The notes under the pieces are model-generated. The model ran no database searches and was not told the origin of the DNA. It saw only the letters and a list, made by a program, of their open reading frames with translations. Below are positions 22,301-34,544 of a stretch of DNA of 64,000 nt, in pieces. The stretch is taken from assembly GCA_963995505.1 (NCBI GenBank), contig OZ023182.1:12206707-12270706 (forward strand), in the 5' to 3' direction. A program made the position numbers and the translations under genes. Each line of letters begins with the position of its first letter. Position 1 is the first letter of the stretch. The stretch is from Hypericum androsaemum. Lineage: Eukaryota > Streptophyta > Magnoliopsida > Malpighiales > Hypericaceae.

Positions 22301-24651
22301 ATGGAAAAGGAGAGCGTGCAACGCCAGTTGACCACCAAGCTAGTTGCAGCGGAGCCGACGTCGTTTAACGTAAATGCAGAGGCCGATACTAGAGCCACTC
22401 CCCTTGTTGTTCTTAGTACTTTGGTTGTGATATGCGGTTCTTTTGCATCTGGGTTCACTGTAAGTAAGCACTTCCTATTAATTTGCTTGCGCATGTCAAT
22501 AAACCCATTAAATTCTATAGAAAGTAACATCAAGGAGCTTTAATTTCCATAGCCAAACTCTGTTATTTTTAGTGGCTGAAGGTTTGAGTGGGACTGATGT
22601 TTGTACTTGGCCAACTGGGAAGAGTATTTAGTGGCTTAACTCTTGTTTTTTGCAGTCAGGGTATACATCTCCAACTGAGTCAGCCATCATGGAAGACTTG
22701 GATATGTCTGTTGCTCAAGTAAGTACTAATTAGTTTATTGGTGTTCCTTTCCAGTGCTCTTCTCGCTTCCTTTATTCTCATTTCGAGTCTAAATGCACAA
22801 GGCAATGTCTTACTTGTAGAAGGAAATATGAAAAAAACTGAATGGCATTTGGTTGAATTAATGTTGTTTCTTTGCCCATTAGTTTCTGAGGAGGTTTCCA
22901 TTTTGTAGTACTCAGTCTTTGGCTCCATTCTGACCGTTGGAGGAGTGATAGGCTCGCTGGTGAATGGAAAATTGGTTGATCTCGTTGGTCGCAAAGGCGT
23001 AAGTTTCCGAACACTAATTTCGCTTTTGGATTTCTTGCCGTGTCTGTGACGCTTTAGTGCAGGCAATGTGGATATCTGAGTTCTTCTTCTTAGCGGGTTG
23101 GTTTGCTATAGCCTTCACACAGGTTCCTTCCTCTTGTTTCCTTCATAAGGCAACATCCTTTTATTGGATAGTCTATCAGTATTTTTAGTTATCTTTTTTA
23201 TTGACACTGGAATATTACATGAAAACTTAGGTTCCTTGGCTCCTGGACCTTGGAAGAGTTTTCACGGGGATTGGAATCGGAATCAATATTTTGATTGCTT
23301 CAAACCAGATTGGAGTTGTTACGATGCTGTTACAACAGTTTATGGGGACAACTGCAATTGGGAGTTACATGAGCTCTATTTTTAAACAAGCTGGTAACAG
23401 CTACTAGAGCATTTTGGTATTGCAATATATCGCAATCACAAGCAAGCCTGAACTTATGCTATTGTTGACAGATTTCCCAACCAACATCGGGCTGATATCA
23501 GTAGCAGTGATTAAGGTAGAAAATCTCTTCTCACGACCATACAATAATCTTCTTCATTTGTCGTCTCGCCAAACTAAATTTGGTTTACAGATTCCCAGCG
23601 TCTTCATATCCATGCTTCTAACCGACAAATGTGGACGGCGGCCGCTTCTTATGGTTGAGTTCAAAAATAAGCTAGTCCTGTTTCTTCCATTAACTTGCTT
23701 CTTGATCAGTAAGCTCAGTATAATCTTTCGAATATTTTGCAGGTTTCGGTATCTGGTTTAGGCCTTAGCTGCTTTGTGGTAGGCCTAGCTTTCTTCTTGA
23801 AGGTCGGTAGGATAAAAATAGATTAATAGCAGTATATTTGCATACGCATTTACATCTACATGATTAACTTCAGGGTTCTAAAATTTATGACGAACAGGAC
23901 ACTGATAAGGCAGAGAATTTGACTCCCATTCTGGTGTATATTGGCCTAATGGTACCAAATGTTCATCCATTACATGGACGGTACTAGTCATCTGTGTTTG
24001 TTATCCTGATAATGTTGCCTATATACAGGGGTACGTTATGGCTTACTGCTTCGGGATTTTAGGATTGCCGTGGGTTATTGTATCCGAGGTAAGCAGTTCG
24101 GTTTCAAAATGCAACGAAAAATACGAGGAATGTGGAAATGCAAGACTAAATTTTGAAGAACTCCTTTGTTCTTCTTGTCAGATTTTTCCTATGAACATTA
24201 AGGCCATGGCAGGAAGCGTGGTAACGCTGGCACATTGGATCGGCTTTTTTCTTGTTACTTACGCCTTCAACTTTGCAATGGCGTGGAGCTCATCTGGTAC
24301 TTGAACTCTACCCGTCTTTGCTATTTTTTTACTGCAGTAGAATTATGCATCGCGGTTGGTGAAAGATGAACAACTGAACTATCCCTTGCGTTCACCATAG
24401 CAGTTCTGCTCTTGAAGAGTCGAATCTGTGATGCATAATTCTCACATTCGATACCTTTGTTTTTTCCTTTTAACATTTTCATCACTTCGTGGTGAATAAT
24501 ATTTCCAGGTACATTTTTCCTCCTGTTTGGTGTTTGCTTCGTCTCGGGCTTGTTGGTTGCCAAGTTTATACCAGAAACCAAAGGAAGAGCTTTAGAAGAA
24601 GTACAAGAATCACTTGTTGGCGCTCTACCACAAGCAGCATCAAGGACCTAG
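22301..24651 (+). CDS. Transporter B, ERD6-like carrier lacking exons 6-10
   Basis: Twelve plus-strand exons join in frame to 357 codons: 22301-22459, 22656-22718, 22909-22998, 23063-23122, 23231-23393, 23472-23515, 23591-23653, 23743-23802, 23898-23951, 24029-24088, 24182-24296 and 24509-24651. Motifs present are DLVGRKG, GRVFTGIGIG, LLQQFMGTTAIG, DKCGRRPLL and PETKGRALEE. The fifth exon fuses old exon 5 to exon 11, with five residues (IASNQ) read from the former tail of intron 10. About 127 residues are gone: the EITPKN loop, helix 5-6 region, PESPRW motif and most of the central loop. The start is set by homology to gene D. The frame is open throughout, so it may be transcribed, but a carrier lacking two or more helices is unlikely to transport sugar normally. 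I call it a CDS because nothing else breaks it. Confidence 0.82.
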
Positions 24652-25403
24652 ACTAAGCCTAATTTTATTCACCTTTACTTTATTTTATGATGAAAACTTA
24701 CTACTCTTTAAATTTATATCCAAACAGATTATAAGAGATTCAACGGCCAAAGTAGCTGTATCATTTGAAAGAAATATTTCACCCAATCTAAGCTCATTGT
24801 AAATACGCCGTACTCTTTTGAATCATTATAAGATACAGGCGCTTCCCTAGGTTTCGCCATGCCGGCCATGGCGAGGCCGCCGGGCCTTGGCCTGGTCCCT
24901 CCTGACCGATCAGGAGAACGAACGGTCGGTTCCATCTCGCAAAGTTATCCCACGGCACCGGTCCAGAACACTCAGCCTTCTGGTTTGCAGATTCGATAGG
25001 GTTACAATCTCACAAGCATGGGGGTCTAGTGATTCCCCCAGAATCGCTTTTTTCGGCCTTCAACTGGTTTATGAACACTACTGTACTGATTAGGGTCTTG
25101 ATGCTAGTTGGTAGAGCCTCCCTCATGCTCGGGACTTTGGGGGGAATCTATATCAGCGGCCATCAATAGAGGCATGCACTATGAACACTACTGTACTAGT
25201 TAGTGTAGTACCTGTCTCTGGAACCAGGAAAGTCTCGATATTTCTCACTGATACGCTTGATAATAATATGCTAGTTGGGGCTTTTACATTGTTTATAGAC
25301 CTTTTGAACCAGGGTCGTACTTTGCCGCAATCTTGAGCGGCTATGGCTACGAAAGCGTAGGGCAGGAGACTCTACGGCAAGATTTAGGGGCAGGATCTAG
25401 AAC

Positions 25404-25821
25404 GGCACCAGATTCGGTCCTGGACATGTATTTTTATCCAGGACCGTTCTAACATATGCAATGGGTTGGTCAGTTATGATGTAATGGGGCTCAGTTATGA
25501 TGTAATAGTTTGACACGCCCTAGGTTGGTCAGTTATAATACAATGGTTCGACACCCGCTGGGTTGGTCAGTTGTGATGTAATGGGTTGCTCAGTTATGAT
25601 GAAATAGTTCGACACGTATTGGGTTGGTCAGTTATGATACAATAGTTTGACACGCATTCGATTGGTCAGTTATGATACAATGGTTCGACACGCGCTCGGT
25701 TAGTCAGTTATGATATAGTGGTTCGCCTAGTTATGATGAAATGGTTCGAACAGTTATGATGAAATGGTTCACTTTTTTTAGGACGGTCCTGGACGAGGGG
25801 TCCAGGACCAAATTCAGTCCC
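25404..25821. mobile_element. Small non-autonomous MULE filled with a minisatellite
   Basis: Inverted ends: the left reads ggcaccagattcggtcctgg, and the right reverse complement reads gggactgaatttggtcctgg. An inner matching ccaggaccgt block follows. The flanks are atctagaac (25395-25403) and gtctagaac (25822-25830), matching at 8 of 9 bases. The interior 25,455-25,770 is a tandem array of about 47-bp units with the core cagttatgatacaatggttc. Reverse complemented, this core matches the arrays around the FAR1-type element at 31-34 kb. Confidence 0.8.
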
Positions 25822-25933
25822 GTCTAGAACACCTGTAATAGCAGGTGCTGGAATTGTCCCTTGTACTAGGGAAGCCTTGCCTTGTCCCTCTGGCTTATCC
25901 TACGATACGCAAGTGTTGTTTCATTCTTTTACT

Positions 25934-26161
25934 TCATTGGTAGACTATTTGAAACAGGGTAAAAAAAAAATTTTCACACGGAGCGATCGCTTGTTCCAGT
26001 AGCAAATCAGCTTCTAGATTTGGCCAATTGTCGTAGGTAGGGCGGCCATTTGCATCGGCGCACGCAACATGCTCCTGTCTTACGCTACCCATGTACACTC
26101 CCAGACCTGGGGTTGGATTAATATAGGTACTCATATCAAACAAGTGCTTAAAGGCGATCAT
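25934..26161 (-). other. Unassigned open frame, 75 codons
   Basis: The minus-strand frame reads PTPGLGVYMGSVRQEHVACA then NWPNLEADLLLEQAIAPC. Its amino-acid composition looks protein-like rather than random, but I do not recognise it. It overlaps the interrupted LINE ORF1 region and could be an antisense shadow or a captured fragment. Confidence 0.25.
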
Positions 26162-27696
26162 TAATCAGTTATGATTGATGAAAATCGTTTTGCTGCTCGT
26201 GGTGAGGCTTATGCTAAAAAGGCCTGTATTGGGCGACTGATAATTCGGAAAGGTTCTAAGCCATATTCTTTGTCTGACTTGCGAGGTTCAATTTCAAAGG
26301 CATGGTCGACTTCTTCTTGGCAAATGCTGTCCTTGAGATTGGCACACTATGGGTTTTACTTTGACTCGGAGAAGGACAGGGAGATGTCATTGAGTTCTAG
26401 AGTTTGGAAATTTCCTAAAGGGGTTCTGTATTTAAGCCTTGGGTGTGAGATTTCGCTCCTACTAGATCAAAATCCTCAATAGGGAAGATTTGGGTGAGGT
26501 TGTTAGGCCTCAGTATGGAACACATTGATCTATCAATTATTTTTGGTCTGGCTGAGGCAGTGGGAGAACCAATCATAGTAGATATTGATGCGCTAAGTCG
26601 TAGCTTTGGTGTGTATGTATCGGTTCTTGTTGAGGTGGACTTTGCTAAAAGCATGGATAAGGTGATGTTGGAAAGGCCTTGTAAGAGTTCCTAGATAGGA
26701 ATCACTTATAAAAATGTCCCGAGTTTCTGCCCATATTGTAGGATAATAGGGCATAACTTATCAAGTTGGAGAAAGTCTCAATTACGATTGGAGGGGACCG
26801 CTGCAGCATAAAAGCGTGAAATTGCGCAAGGTAGTTGGTAATGAGGAAGGGGATACTCAAGGAGATACAACCTCTAACAGTCGACATGTTCGCAAAAAGG
26901 CTGATGCTTTACAGATAATGCTATAGTGGACGCCCATTTGGGGAGTGGCGCGGGGGTACTTTGATAGCAGCAAATAATGATAAAATTTGTAAGGAAGGGA
27001 CCTTGGATATGGTGCATCAGCGGTTGGACCAATCTTAAGGTGATCTGGTGGTGGCTGTTGGGCCATTGAGGATGTCAGAATATGATGGAAAAATTTTAGT
27101 TCACTTGGCTCCGCTAGCTGAGGATAAATCAGAAAGACATGTGTTGAGGCTTCCAAGACTGTGAGGGGAGTCTTTAGTGAATGAGGAAGTAAGTACGATT
27201 GAAGGCCATGGTAGTTTATATTGCTGAGGAGAATGGGGCCAGAGCAGCCACTATGAGGCCTACAGATTCTCGAACTTTGTAGCAGGAGGTACGAGGGGAG
27301 GGGGAATCTACTATGCATTCTGTTGAGGAGGTTTAAAAAATTACGAGACTCCATAATGAGGCAGCAGAAGTCAGGGAGGTTCCGAATTCGCCAACCTTAA
27401 AAGTTTAAGCAATTGTAGGCGAAAAACGGTGGGGAGATATATCGTACGATGATGAACTGGTTTGCACAAGAACACATAGGGGGATGCAAAGTGACCAACT
27501 ATGTCTGTATTAGTACTTTTGTTGGACTATATCTCTTTTGGGGTCCATAAAAGGATGCCCTAACTTTGTTAATTTGGCAGACTTGATTGAATAAACTTAT
27601 TAGGGTTTGCCTTACTTGTTGTCACCTTTTGGGTATTCGTAGAATCAACAGATCAAGATGTATCCTTGGTGTTCTTGCACCCTTCCGCCTGCATCA

Positions 27697-28720
27697 GTTG
27701 GTATCAGCTGTCCAGCATACGCTTCTCACCATGCCGCCCTGGCGTGACACCCAAAAGGAGGTGACTAACCTGAACCAATTGGAACAACTGTACTGGAAGT
27801 GCGGCAGGCGGAGCACAAGCTAGGGCTCGCGGGACCGCATTAACTTATGCTTGAAGCAAAGCCAAGATGAGGCAACGATCGATAATCCTTTCGCCCCTTT
27901 GGCGAATCATGCTGCCGAGGGAAGACCGACGAATAGATGGGATTCTAGGTTCAAGATGGAGATTCCTGAATTTAATGGGAGTCTCGAGCCGGATGAATTT
28001 CTCGATTGGCTCGTAGTAGTTGAGGAGATCCTTGACTTCAAGGAGGTCCACGTGGAGCGACGAGTCTTATTGGTGGTCATGCAATTTTAGGGTCGTGAGC
28101 GATAGCACAAGACCAAGATCAAGATCACATCATGAGCGATAGCACAAGACCAAGATCACATCATGGTTGAAGTTCTCCAAACACATCATAGTTGAAGTTC
28201 TCCAAACACTTACGAGTAGCCTTCTTACCATATAATTACACTCGCATGCTGTATCAAAAATTTCAGAATTTGCGTCAAGGCTCACGCACAGTGGATGCAT
28301 ATACGGAAAAATTCTATCAGTTACTTGCCCGTAATGACCTTACAGAATCTGACGATCAGCTGGTCTCGCGTTATATAGGTAGTCTTCGCCTACAACTTTA
28401 GGATGTCCGCATCTTATTTACCCCCACATTGGTCTCGGAAGCGCATCAGCGGGCTATTCTGGTCGAAAAATAAGTATCCTACTAATCGACGAGTCCTTTC
28501 TTTACACCGGCACCTCGTCCTATTGCTCCAGTGGCCGCTGATACTTGTCCAGGAATGAGCCATAACAAACAGCCCCAATCACAAGCGTGCCCTCCTGGCC
28601 AGTCCCCACCATATACCAGGCTGGGTCAATGTTATTCATGTGGTAAATTGGGCCATCGGCAAGCCAATTGCCTTAAGTTCGCTGGAACCTGCAGCCTGTT
28701 GATCGATGGAACTGCATTAC
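27697..28720 (+). pseudogene. Ty3-gypsy gag fragment with primer-binding site
   Basis: A tRNA-Met-like primer-binding site (ttggtatcag) lies at 27,697, and a candidate gag start follows at 27,731. The Gag core reads FNGSLEPDEFLDWLVVVEEI (27,970-28,030), then LPYNYTRMLYQKFQNLRQGS and VDAYTEKFYQLLAR, SRYIGSLRLQL. A CCHC zinc knuckle (CYSCGKLGHRQANC) is at 28,630-28,673. A duplicated phrase (gagcgatagcacaagaccaa) at 28,097-28,165 and several stops break it. Gag would package element RNA. Protease and pol are missing: the next sequence is the probable LTR at 28,724. Confidence 0.85.
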
Positions 28721-28723
28721 CCG

Positions 28724-30741
28724 TGAAATAAAATAGGATAAGTTAGAATTAAAACAAATATAAAAGTAAAATAGGAAAATAAATAGTCAAAACGTGGCAA
28801 GCACTTGAGTTGTCCACGGTAATAAAAATCTGAAATCTTGTTATAAAGGGAATTAATGATCTTAGTTACTCCCAGTAACTCTCACCACCGAAACAAAGTA
28901 AAACCCATAAAATAAACAAAGGAATTGCAAAGTGAAACAAGAAAAGGGAAGTAGAAGGAGCCGATAAAGATAAATAAGCGGCTGAGGTAAGCTTTTGTTC
29001 GTGAGTTGGAATATTAACTGAAAGAATTCAATATTTGATTTGTAGTAATTTGCAAATTTAATATTAACCGTGGTATGTGTAATTGGTTAATAAAAATGGA
29101 ACCTGCAAGTTTTTCATGTTCATGATCTGAAATACAAAATAGAAACGAAGAAGAGAAAAGAAGTGACTAAGGAGAACTATTTAGATGTTGAAACTTTACG
29201 CTTGAGAAAAATATGTATGTGGAAAGATGAAACACTTAACTGTCATGAAGAATTTAATTAGATAGACAAATTTGGAACAACCGAGCCTAAGATTTCTAAA
29301 GATAACAAAGAAAAGGAAACTGAGCATTTAGTGGAACTAAAGATATAATTTTATTCAGTCAATAGTAACAGAAAGTTCATTTTCTTAAAGAAGCGAACTA
29401 AAGGTTAACAATTTTGAGAGATTTGAAAGATTGTTATTGGATAGGAAATGAGATGAATAGTATGATATGGGAACTGGTTGGTCGTTGGTTGTTGCAGGAT
29501 TGAGAATTTATCATTGTACTTTGATGGGTTAAGCACCTATTTGAACTCGGAGGGTCGAGAAAAGACAGAGACCCATATATTGGAAAATTATCTCAATGGT
29601 CGCATACGGTAAATAAATAATTTGTGACTCGTGCTTTCTTTGGCGCACTCTATTTATTTGCCATGTTTTGAATATTGTACTATTAGTACATATTGTGCAT
29701 TTTTCATATGAGCATTATGATGTGACATTATGATTTATAATTGTTTAAATAATTTGGTCCCGAGTGGGCACCGGAAATGTTTAGTTTGTTCATTGAATAT
29801 ATTTGATTCGTTCAGAGTCTATGAATTTGTGTGATATGAATAATTATATGATATGGATAGCTCCACTATGTGATATGGACGTGTAGTAGGGAAAGGTCTA
29901 CCCGTGACCAACCGGGGATGTTGGCATATGTGCACATATACTGAGGATACAATAGATTCTGATATGATATGTTTGGCCGGCAGAGTTAGTTTCTGATGGC
30001 GCCTTTGAGATATGGTATCCTCGTGTCGGAGTTGGAGTAACACTATCTAGATCTTTCCGAATGTTCGTCAGTTCTGCTACATGATATTAGAATTATGTGT
30101 TCATTTGTCAAATTGCATGACGGTATGGGACGTTGCGTAGTTTGCTCATGTTTATGTGCCTTTGTGATTATATGCTATATTTGGCCAGTTGGTAAGTATG
30201 GCTTTTAATTAATGTACTTTTTAGGTATGATTCATTTTGCATGGTTAGTTATATGCATGTTTTAGGTATATTTGTACATCGAGTAGCTAAATAAATTATG
30301 ATGCATATGTTATTTGTTTACTGAGTGTTCCAAAACACTCATTCCCCCCTCTCACCAGTTTTGCAGGAATTCCTACACGAGTTATATTGGTTCGGAGATC
30401 TACTCTGATTGTACCAAGTCCATTTTGTTCTCCAGGACTTGCATCGAGGTCTCCAGTTTGTAGTTTGCTCTTTGATCTAGAAACTCCGTAGTTACACAGT
30501 TCATTTTGATCTTGGGAATACATAGATAATATGTATATGTGGATATCTATTTAATAAGTTAAAACTTGGATTAAATTTTGTAAATTCAATATTCGAAAAT
30601 CAAATTATTTAATTGTAGATTTTATACGATAACGGTTTATGATTCAAAAACTTTTACACGTTTGAGGCTGGCTAGGTTTCTTATGTAATTAAAAAATTTG
30701 AAGTCTAGCATCGGTCACCGACCTGAGTTTGGGTCGTGACA
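28724..30741. mobile_element. Probable gypsy LTR, about 2 kb
   Basis: The block carries no coding sequence. It begins tgaaataaaataggataag directly after the truncated gag and ends ctgagtttgggtcgtgaca. A GGGTCGTGACA end is common in plant Tekay/Del-type gypsy LTRs. Near 30,310-30,360 it has the usual pre-terminal phrase ctgagtgttccaaaacactc. I see no second LTR and no matching 5-bp target duplication, so whether it is a solo LTR or the 3' LTR of a deleted element is open. Confidence 0.5.
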
Positions 30742-31029
30742 ATAGTGCAAGCCACCATTAAATGGAGAGGGCCTAAAGGCATGAAGAAGGGGGTCAAATG
30801 AGCAAAAAGAATGTTGTGGCTGTTGCAAAACTTGTGCACTTTTTGTAGGAACTATTGTTGAACATGTACCTAGTTTTGAAGTTCATGGTTTGGTTGACGG
30901 TACAAGTCATTTTGGATGTATTATGCTAATCATGTGCATGGTTTATTCGAATTGATGGTTGATATTACAGATCTACAGGTCTTGTTTTTTGATGTAATAG
31001 GATGGTGTCTATTGCAAACCCATTTTAGC
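30742..31029. other. Non-genic DNA
   Basis: No feature recognised. The left end of the FAR1-type element should lie near here but its inverted repeat was not found. Confidence 0.35.
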
Positions 31030-31059
31030 ATGTGTGTCACGATAAATCAGTGTATTGTA

Positions 31060-31660
31060 ACCCCGCAAACCATTATATTTTAGCAAAGCAAACCTTTGCA
31101 GCGAAACAGAGCAAACTATTATATCATAACATAGCCAACCATTGCATCGTAACAGAAAAAATTATCGTATCTTCACAGAGAAAATTATTGTATCTTTACA
31201 GAAAAAATTATTTTATCGTAACAGAGCAACCATTGCATCGAAACAGACCATTATATCGTAACATAGCCAACTATTGTATAATAACAAAGAAAACTATTGT
31301 ATTGTAACATAGCTAACTATTGCATCGTAATAGAGAAAATTATTATATCATAAAAGAGCCAACCATTGCATCGTAACAAAGAAAAATATTATATCGTAAC
31401 AGAGCAGCAGCCATTCTCTGGGGGGAAATCACATATGTGCCTTTACTTTAAAGGGAATATTATGCGTGTCACGAGCATGCCTCCCCCATATAAAATTATT
31501 TGATTTTGACATAATAAATTATTGTATCGTAACTGTGCAAACTATCATATCATATCAAGATAAACAACCATTGGATGATCACAAAAAAAATCATTGTATC
31601 ATAACAAGATAAACAATTATATCATTATTGGGCCAATAATTGTATCATAACATGATACAT
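31060..31660. repeat. Array of the accattgtatcgtaacagag motif
   Basis: About twenty degenerate copies of a motif of roughly 22 bp (ttgtatcgtaacagaaaaa, ccattgcatcgtaacagagc). A unique piece at 31,410-31,500 interrupts the array. It is the largest of several such arrays in and around the FAR1-type transposase. Confidence 0.8.
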
Positions 31661-31954
31661 TGTATGTAATTGTCCTAAACATAAAAATATCTTGTTGTCT
31701 TGTTATTGGGCAGGATTGTTCAAGTCTATCGCCAAACATTTGTACTTTGCCTTTTTGTTCATCCGTCCGATCTCATTTTTATTCTTTATTCCGTTCTTTG
31801 ACTTTCTTGGATTCTCTCTCATCTTTAAAGTTTTGCCAACTGGTTGAGATATCGATGTCTGAACATCCGGTTGCGCTGATTGTGTTTGAGTATCTTTACG
31901 TTGTCAGATTTGATGTCTTGCATTAGCAATTAGCACTTTCAGAATATTGATATT

Positions 31955-33650
31955 CTAAGCATCCAATGAGGCTTCATCTGCCAACTCTAGTAGCTCGCAT
32001 TTTATTTTATTGAAGCTTTCAGTGTTGTTACTTTTCTGACCGCTTCTTATAAGGAGCTCAGATGACTCCAATCCATCCTTTGCTTTTACTATCCGCTTTT
32101 TCATAACATAATGGTTAGCCAGCTCTCTTAATTCTTCTTCTCCTATGGATCTCAAAGTCCCCATGACTATTAATATGTGTATGCAAAATAGCCCAACTGT
32201 TTCATATAAATGGCACGTGCATGTGAGTATCATTTGTGACTTGGCAACCTGCACCATTCTCTCATCTAGCTTGAGTAAAGGGTCTTTTTTTGAAAGTGTG
32301 TAGACATTGTAGTGTCTAATGCGATCTGCATATGGTATTAACAAAGACCATTTAATTATCACAGAATAAACTATTAAATTATCACAGAAAAAACTATTTG
32401 ATCATCACAGAACAACCCATTGGATCATAACATAACAAACATGACAGTGACAGAGCATATCATTTGTACATTACAGAACAAACAACTATACCATTAAATT
32501 GGATTACCTGTAAGATGTTCGTTGTCCCATTGTAGCTCTATCATGTAGTCAGCAGATTGATCATAGTGTTCCTGAAACTTTTCATACATGCAATGTGTAT
32601 AAACTTCTGTTGAATTTAGTAATTGATTACATCTATTTTTATTTTAGTGCCTTTTATCCTTGGAGTCATAGTCGGCCTTAGCTACTTCATGCCTTCTGCC
32701 ATCCAAAAGATGGTTAAAATGTGTAAAGAACCGAAAATGTAGCCCAAGCGATGGTTGTCATATCCAACGATAGCGCCGCATGATGTGAACAAACAATTCA
32801 ATCAGAATCGAATAAACTATTCAATCAGAACTGAACATACTATTCAATCAGAACTGAACAAACTATTCAATCGGAAGTGAACAAACCATTCAATAAGAGT
32901 TGAACAAAGCATTCAACATACCTAATGACTGATAATTTTTGTTTGTTCTGTATGTTGTATCGAAGCAGATTGCATCACCAAAATATTTAAATTCTATCTT
33001 CATCATTCTGTCAGCCAAAAAATTATTTACAATCTTTTTTTCGTAGTCCACTTCTATATCATAATAAAAAGATAGATTTTGGTATGCTTCCGTTATGAAA
33101 TACTCGAGTAGGACAGTAGCTTCACCTCTTTTCATTGCCCTTTGTCTTCGACTGCCCAGATATTTTTTAGATCCACGTGAAGGAAACCAAGATGTTGTTT
33201 ACCTCCAGCAGCTACTACCATTAGCTCGTAAGATGATCTCAGTGGGATACCAATTTGACTATTTAGGTTAGCTATGTGTTGTTAAATGAGATTGAGAGCT
33301 CTGGCTGATCTGTACATATGGGAACATTCCTCAGAGTGTAGCTCATGATCATTATGTTCAACAACCCATTCCTTTATATAATAAGCTGATGTCTCTATCG
33401 AATAATGGAAATAAACTATTGCATGGCACCAAACTCTTTCCCCTCTTTGATCATAAGGCCGAGCATCCTTCTCTTTTAAATTCTTAGACGGGCAACGGAA
33501 ACCCTCTTTGTTGTAGACGTATTTGATATAGTATATAGTATTCAGGCCATTGAAAATCCGTCCTCTCCTATATTGAGTACGCACATAAAATTCTTTTTGG
33601 TAGGCATAAGAATAGTAAAATTCTCGTAGATCATCAAATGTTGCAAACTT
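31955..33650 (-). pseudogene. FAR1/FRS-like (Mutator-derived) transposase, decayed
   Basis: Three minus-strand blocks lie in FAR1 order. The first (33,282-33,650) is the N-terminal DNA-binding domain: EFYYSYAYQKEFYVR, then YNKEGFRCPSK, and WVVEHNDHELHS with its histidines. The second (32,890-33,135) is the start of the MULE transposase domain: FLADRMMKIEFKYFGDAIC then DTTYRTNKNY with the conserved aspartate. The third (31,955-32,362) is the SWIM zinc finger CTCHLYETVGLFCIHIL. The middle of the catalytic domain is missing and repeat arrays fill the gaps. Family members are either transposases or domesticated light-signalling factors. The inverted-repeat context here favours a transposon. Confidence 0.83.
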
Positions 33651-34544
33651 TTTTGTTTCCAGAATTTTTCTTTTTCAAGTTCTTCCAATTTTGAGTCTGC
33701 ATAAAAAAAAAAGAACATACCAATCTAAAATAACAGAACATCATTTTAAGCCAGAACATACCATTTTATCATAAAATTACAAACAATTTTATTATAACTG
33801 AACAAACTATTAAATCATATCATGATGAACCATTCAATTGTAACATAATAAATAATTGTATCATAACATCACAAACCATTAAATTATAACATAACAATAA
33901 CTATATCTTTAGTACGAAGATGAGCTACAGGCTAATAATTACCTCTCTGGGGTTGCATAGTCAAAGTTTCTGAACCGTGTTGATTTGAACATGCTATCTC
34001 GCCCGTTTGTTGCTCTGGATCTGTAGTAGTTTTAGATTTCGATGTTGATTTTCAGAATGGATGGTTGTAGTTCGATGTAGGGAGAGGGATGGAGGAGATC
34101 AACTAACCTTCAATGGTCGAAGTTTCTTGCTCTATAGTTTAAAGATTCATTGATGTCTTCTGTGTTTCTTCTAGGGTGGTTGCAGTAGTTTCTTGCGCTA
34201 TAATTTGAAGATCCATGGATGGTTGCAGTAGTTTTTGCAGTTCCAATCGCCATCCTTTTGGTGTGATTTAGGATTTCTGATCTGCAGATCGCGAGAAAAT
34301 AGAAGTTTCTCCCTTTTTGTTTTGATCCTGATGAAAAAGGAGGAATTGGATCTCGAAAAATCTGATTCCCATAATTGTCTGGTCCATTTTTTAAGCGGAT
34401 TTTTTGATTTTAAAATAACGACGCGCATCGCCCATAATTTTGGGTATTATTACTATACTGCCCTCGCCTGCCCCTGAGTGTGCCCAGACCTTATAAACGT
34501 CCAGGTCCATTTTGGATAATGGGCCGAGGACCAAATTCAGTCCC

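Larger units (their letters stand above)
24857..27350 (+). pseudogene. LINE ORF1 remnant (DUF4283/zinc-knuckle type)
   Basis: The plus strand starts with a proline- and glycine-rich opening (MARPPGLGLVPPDRSG at about 24,869), typical of plant L1 ORF1. It resumes at about 26,171 with MIDENRFAARG, then AYAKKACIGRLI and the DUF4283-like WVRLLGLSMEHID, EAVGEPI and ARVCVEVD-like VSVLVEVDF. Stops break it at 26,480 and 26,693. Sequence to about 27,350 continues in degenerate form. ORF1 proteins bind the element RNA. A MULE at 25,404-25,821 and other material interrupt it. No reverse transcriptase follows. Confidence 0.55.
31030..34544 (-). mobile_element. FAR1-type Mutator-like element, left end not found
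   Basis: A decayed FAR1-family transposase is surrounded by arrays of a degenerate motif accattgtatcataacagagc at 31,060-31,660, 32,350-32,500, 32,800-32,925 and 33,700-33,900. The right end, ggaccaaattcagtccc at 34,528-34,544, is the same as that of the small MULE ending at 25,821. That small element also carries the same array motif, so the two probably belong to one family. The left terminus was not identified and may be deleted. Confidence 0.6.

Noticed and set aside
22680..23066. Minus-strand 128-codon frame
   Set aside because: It is antisense to exons 2-4 and introns of transporter B, with no homology that I recognise.
31060..33900. CRISPR array
   Set aside because: The repeated motif is degenerate, unevenly spaced and lacks unique spacers of constant length. 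The DNA is plant nuclear and the arrays belong to a transposon.
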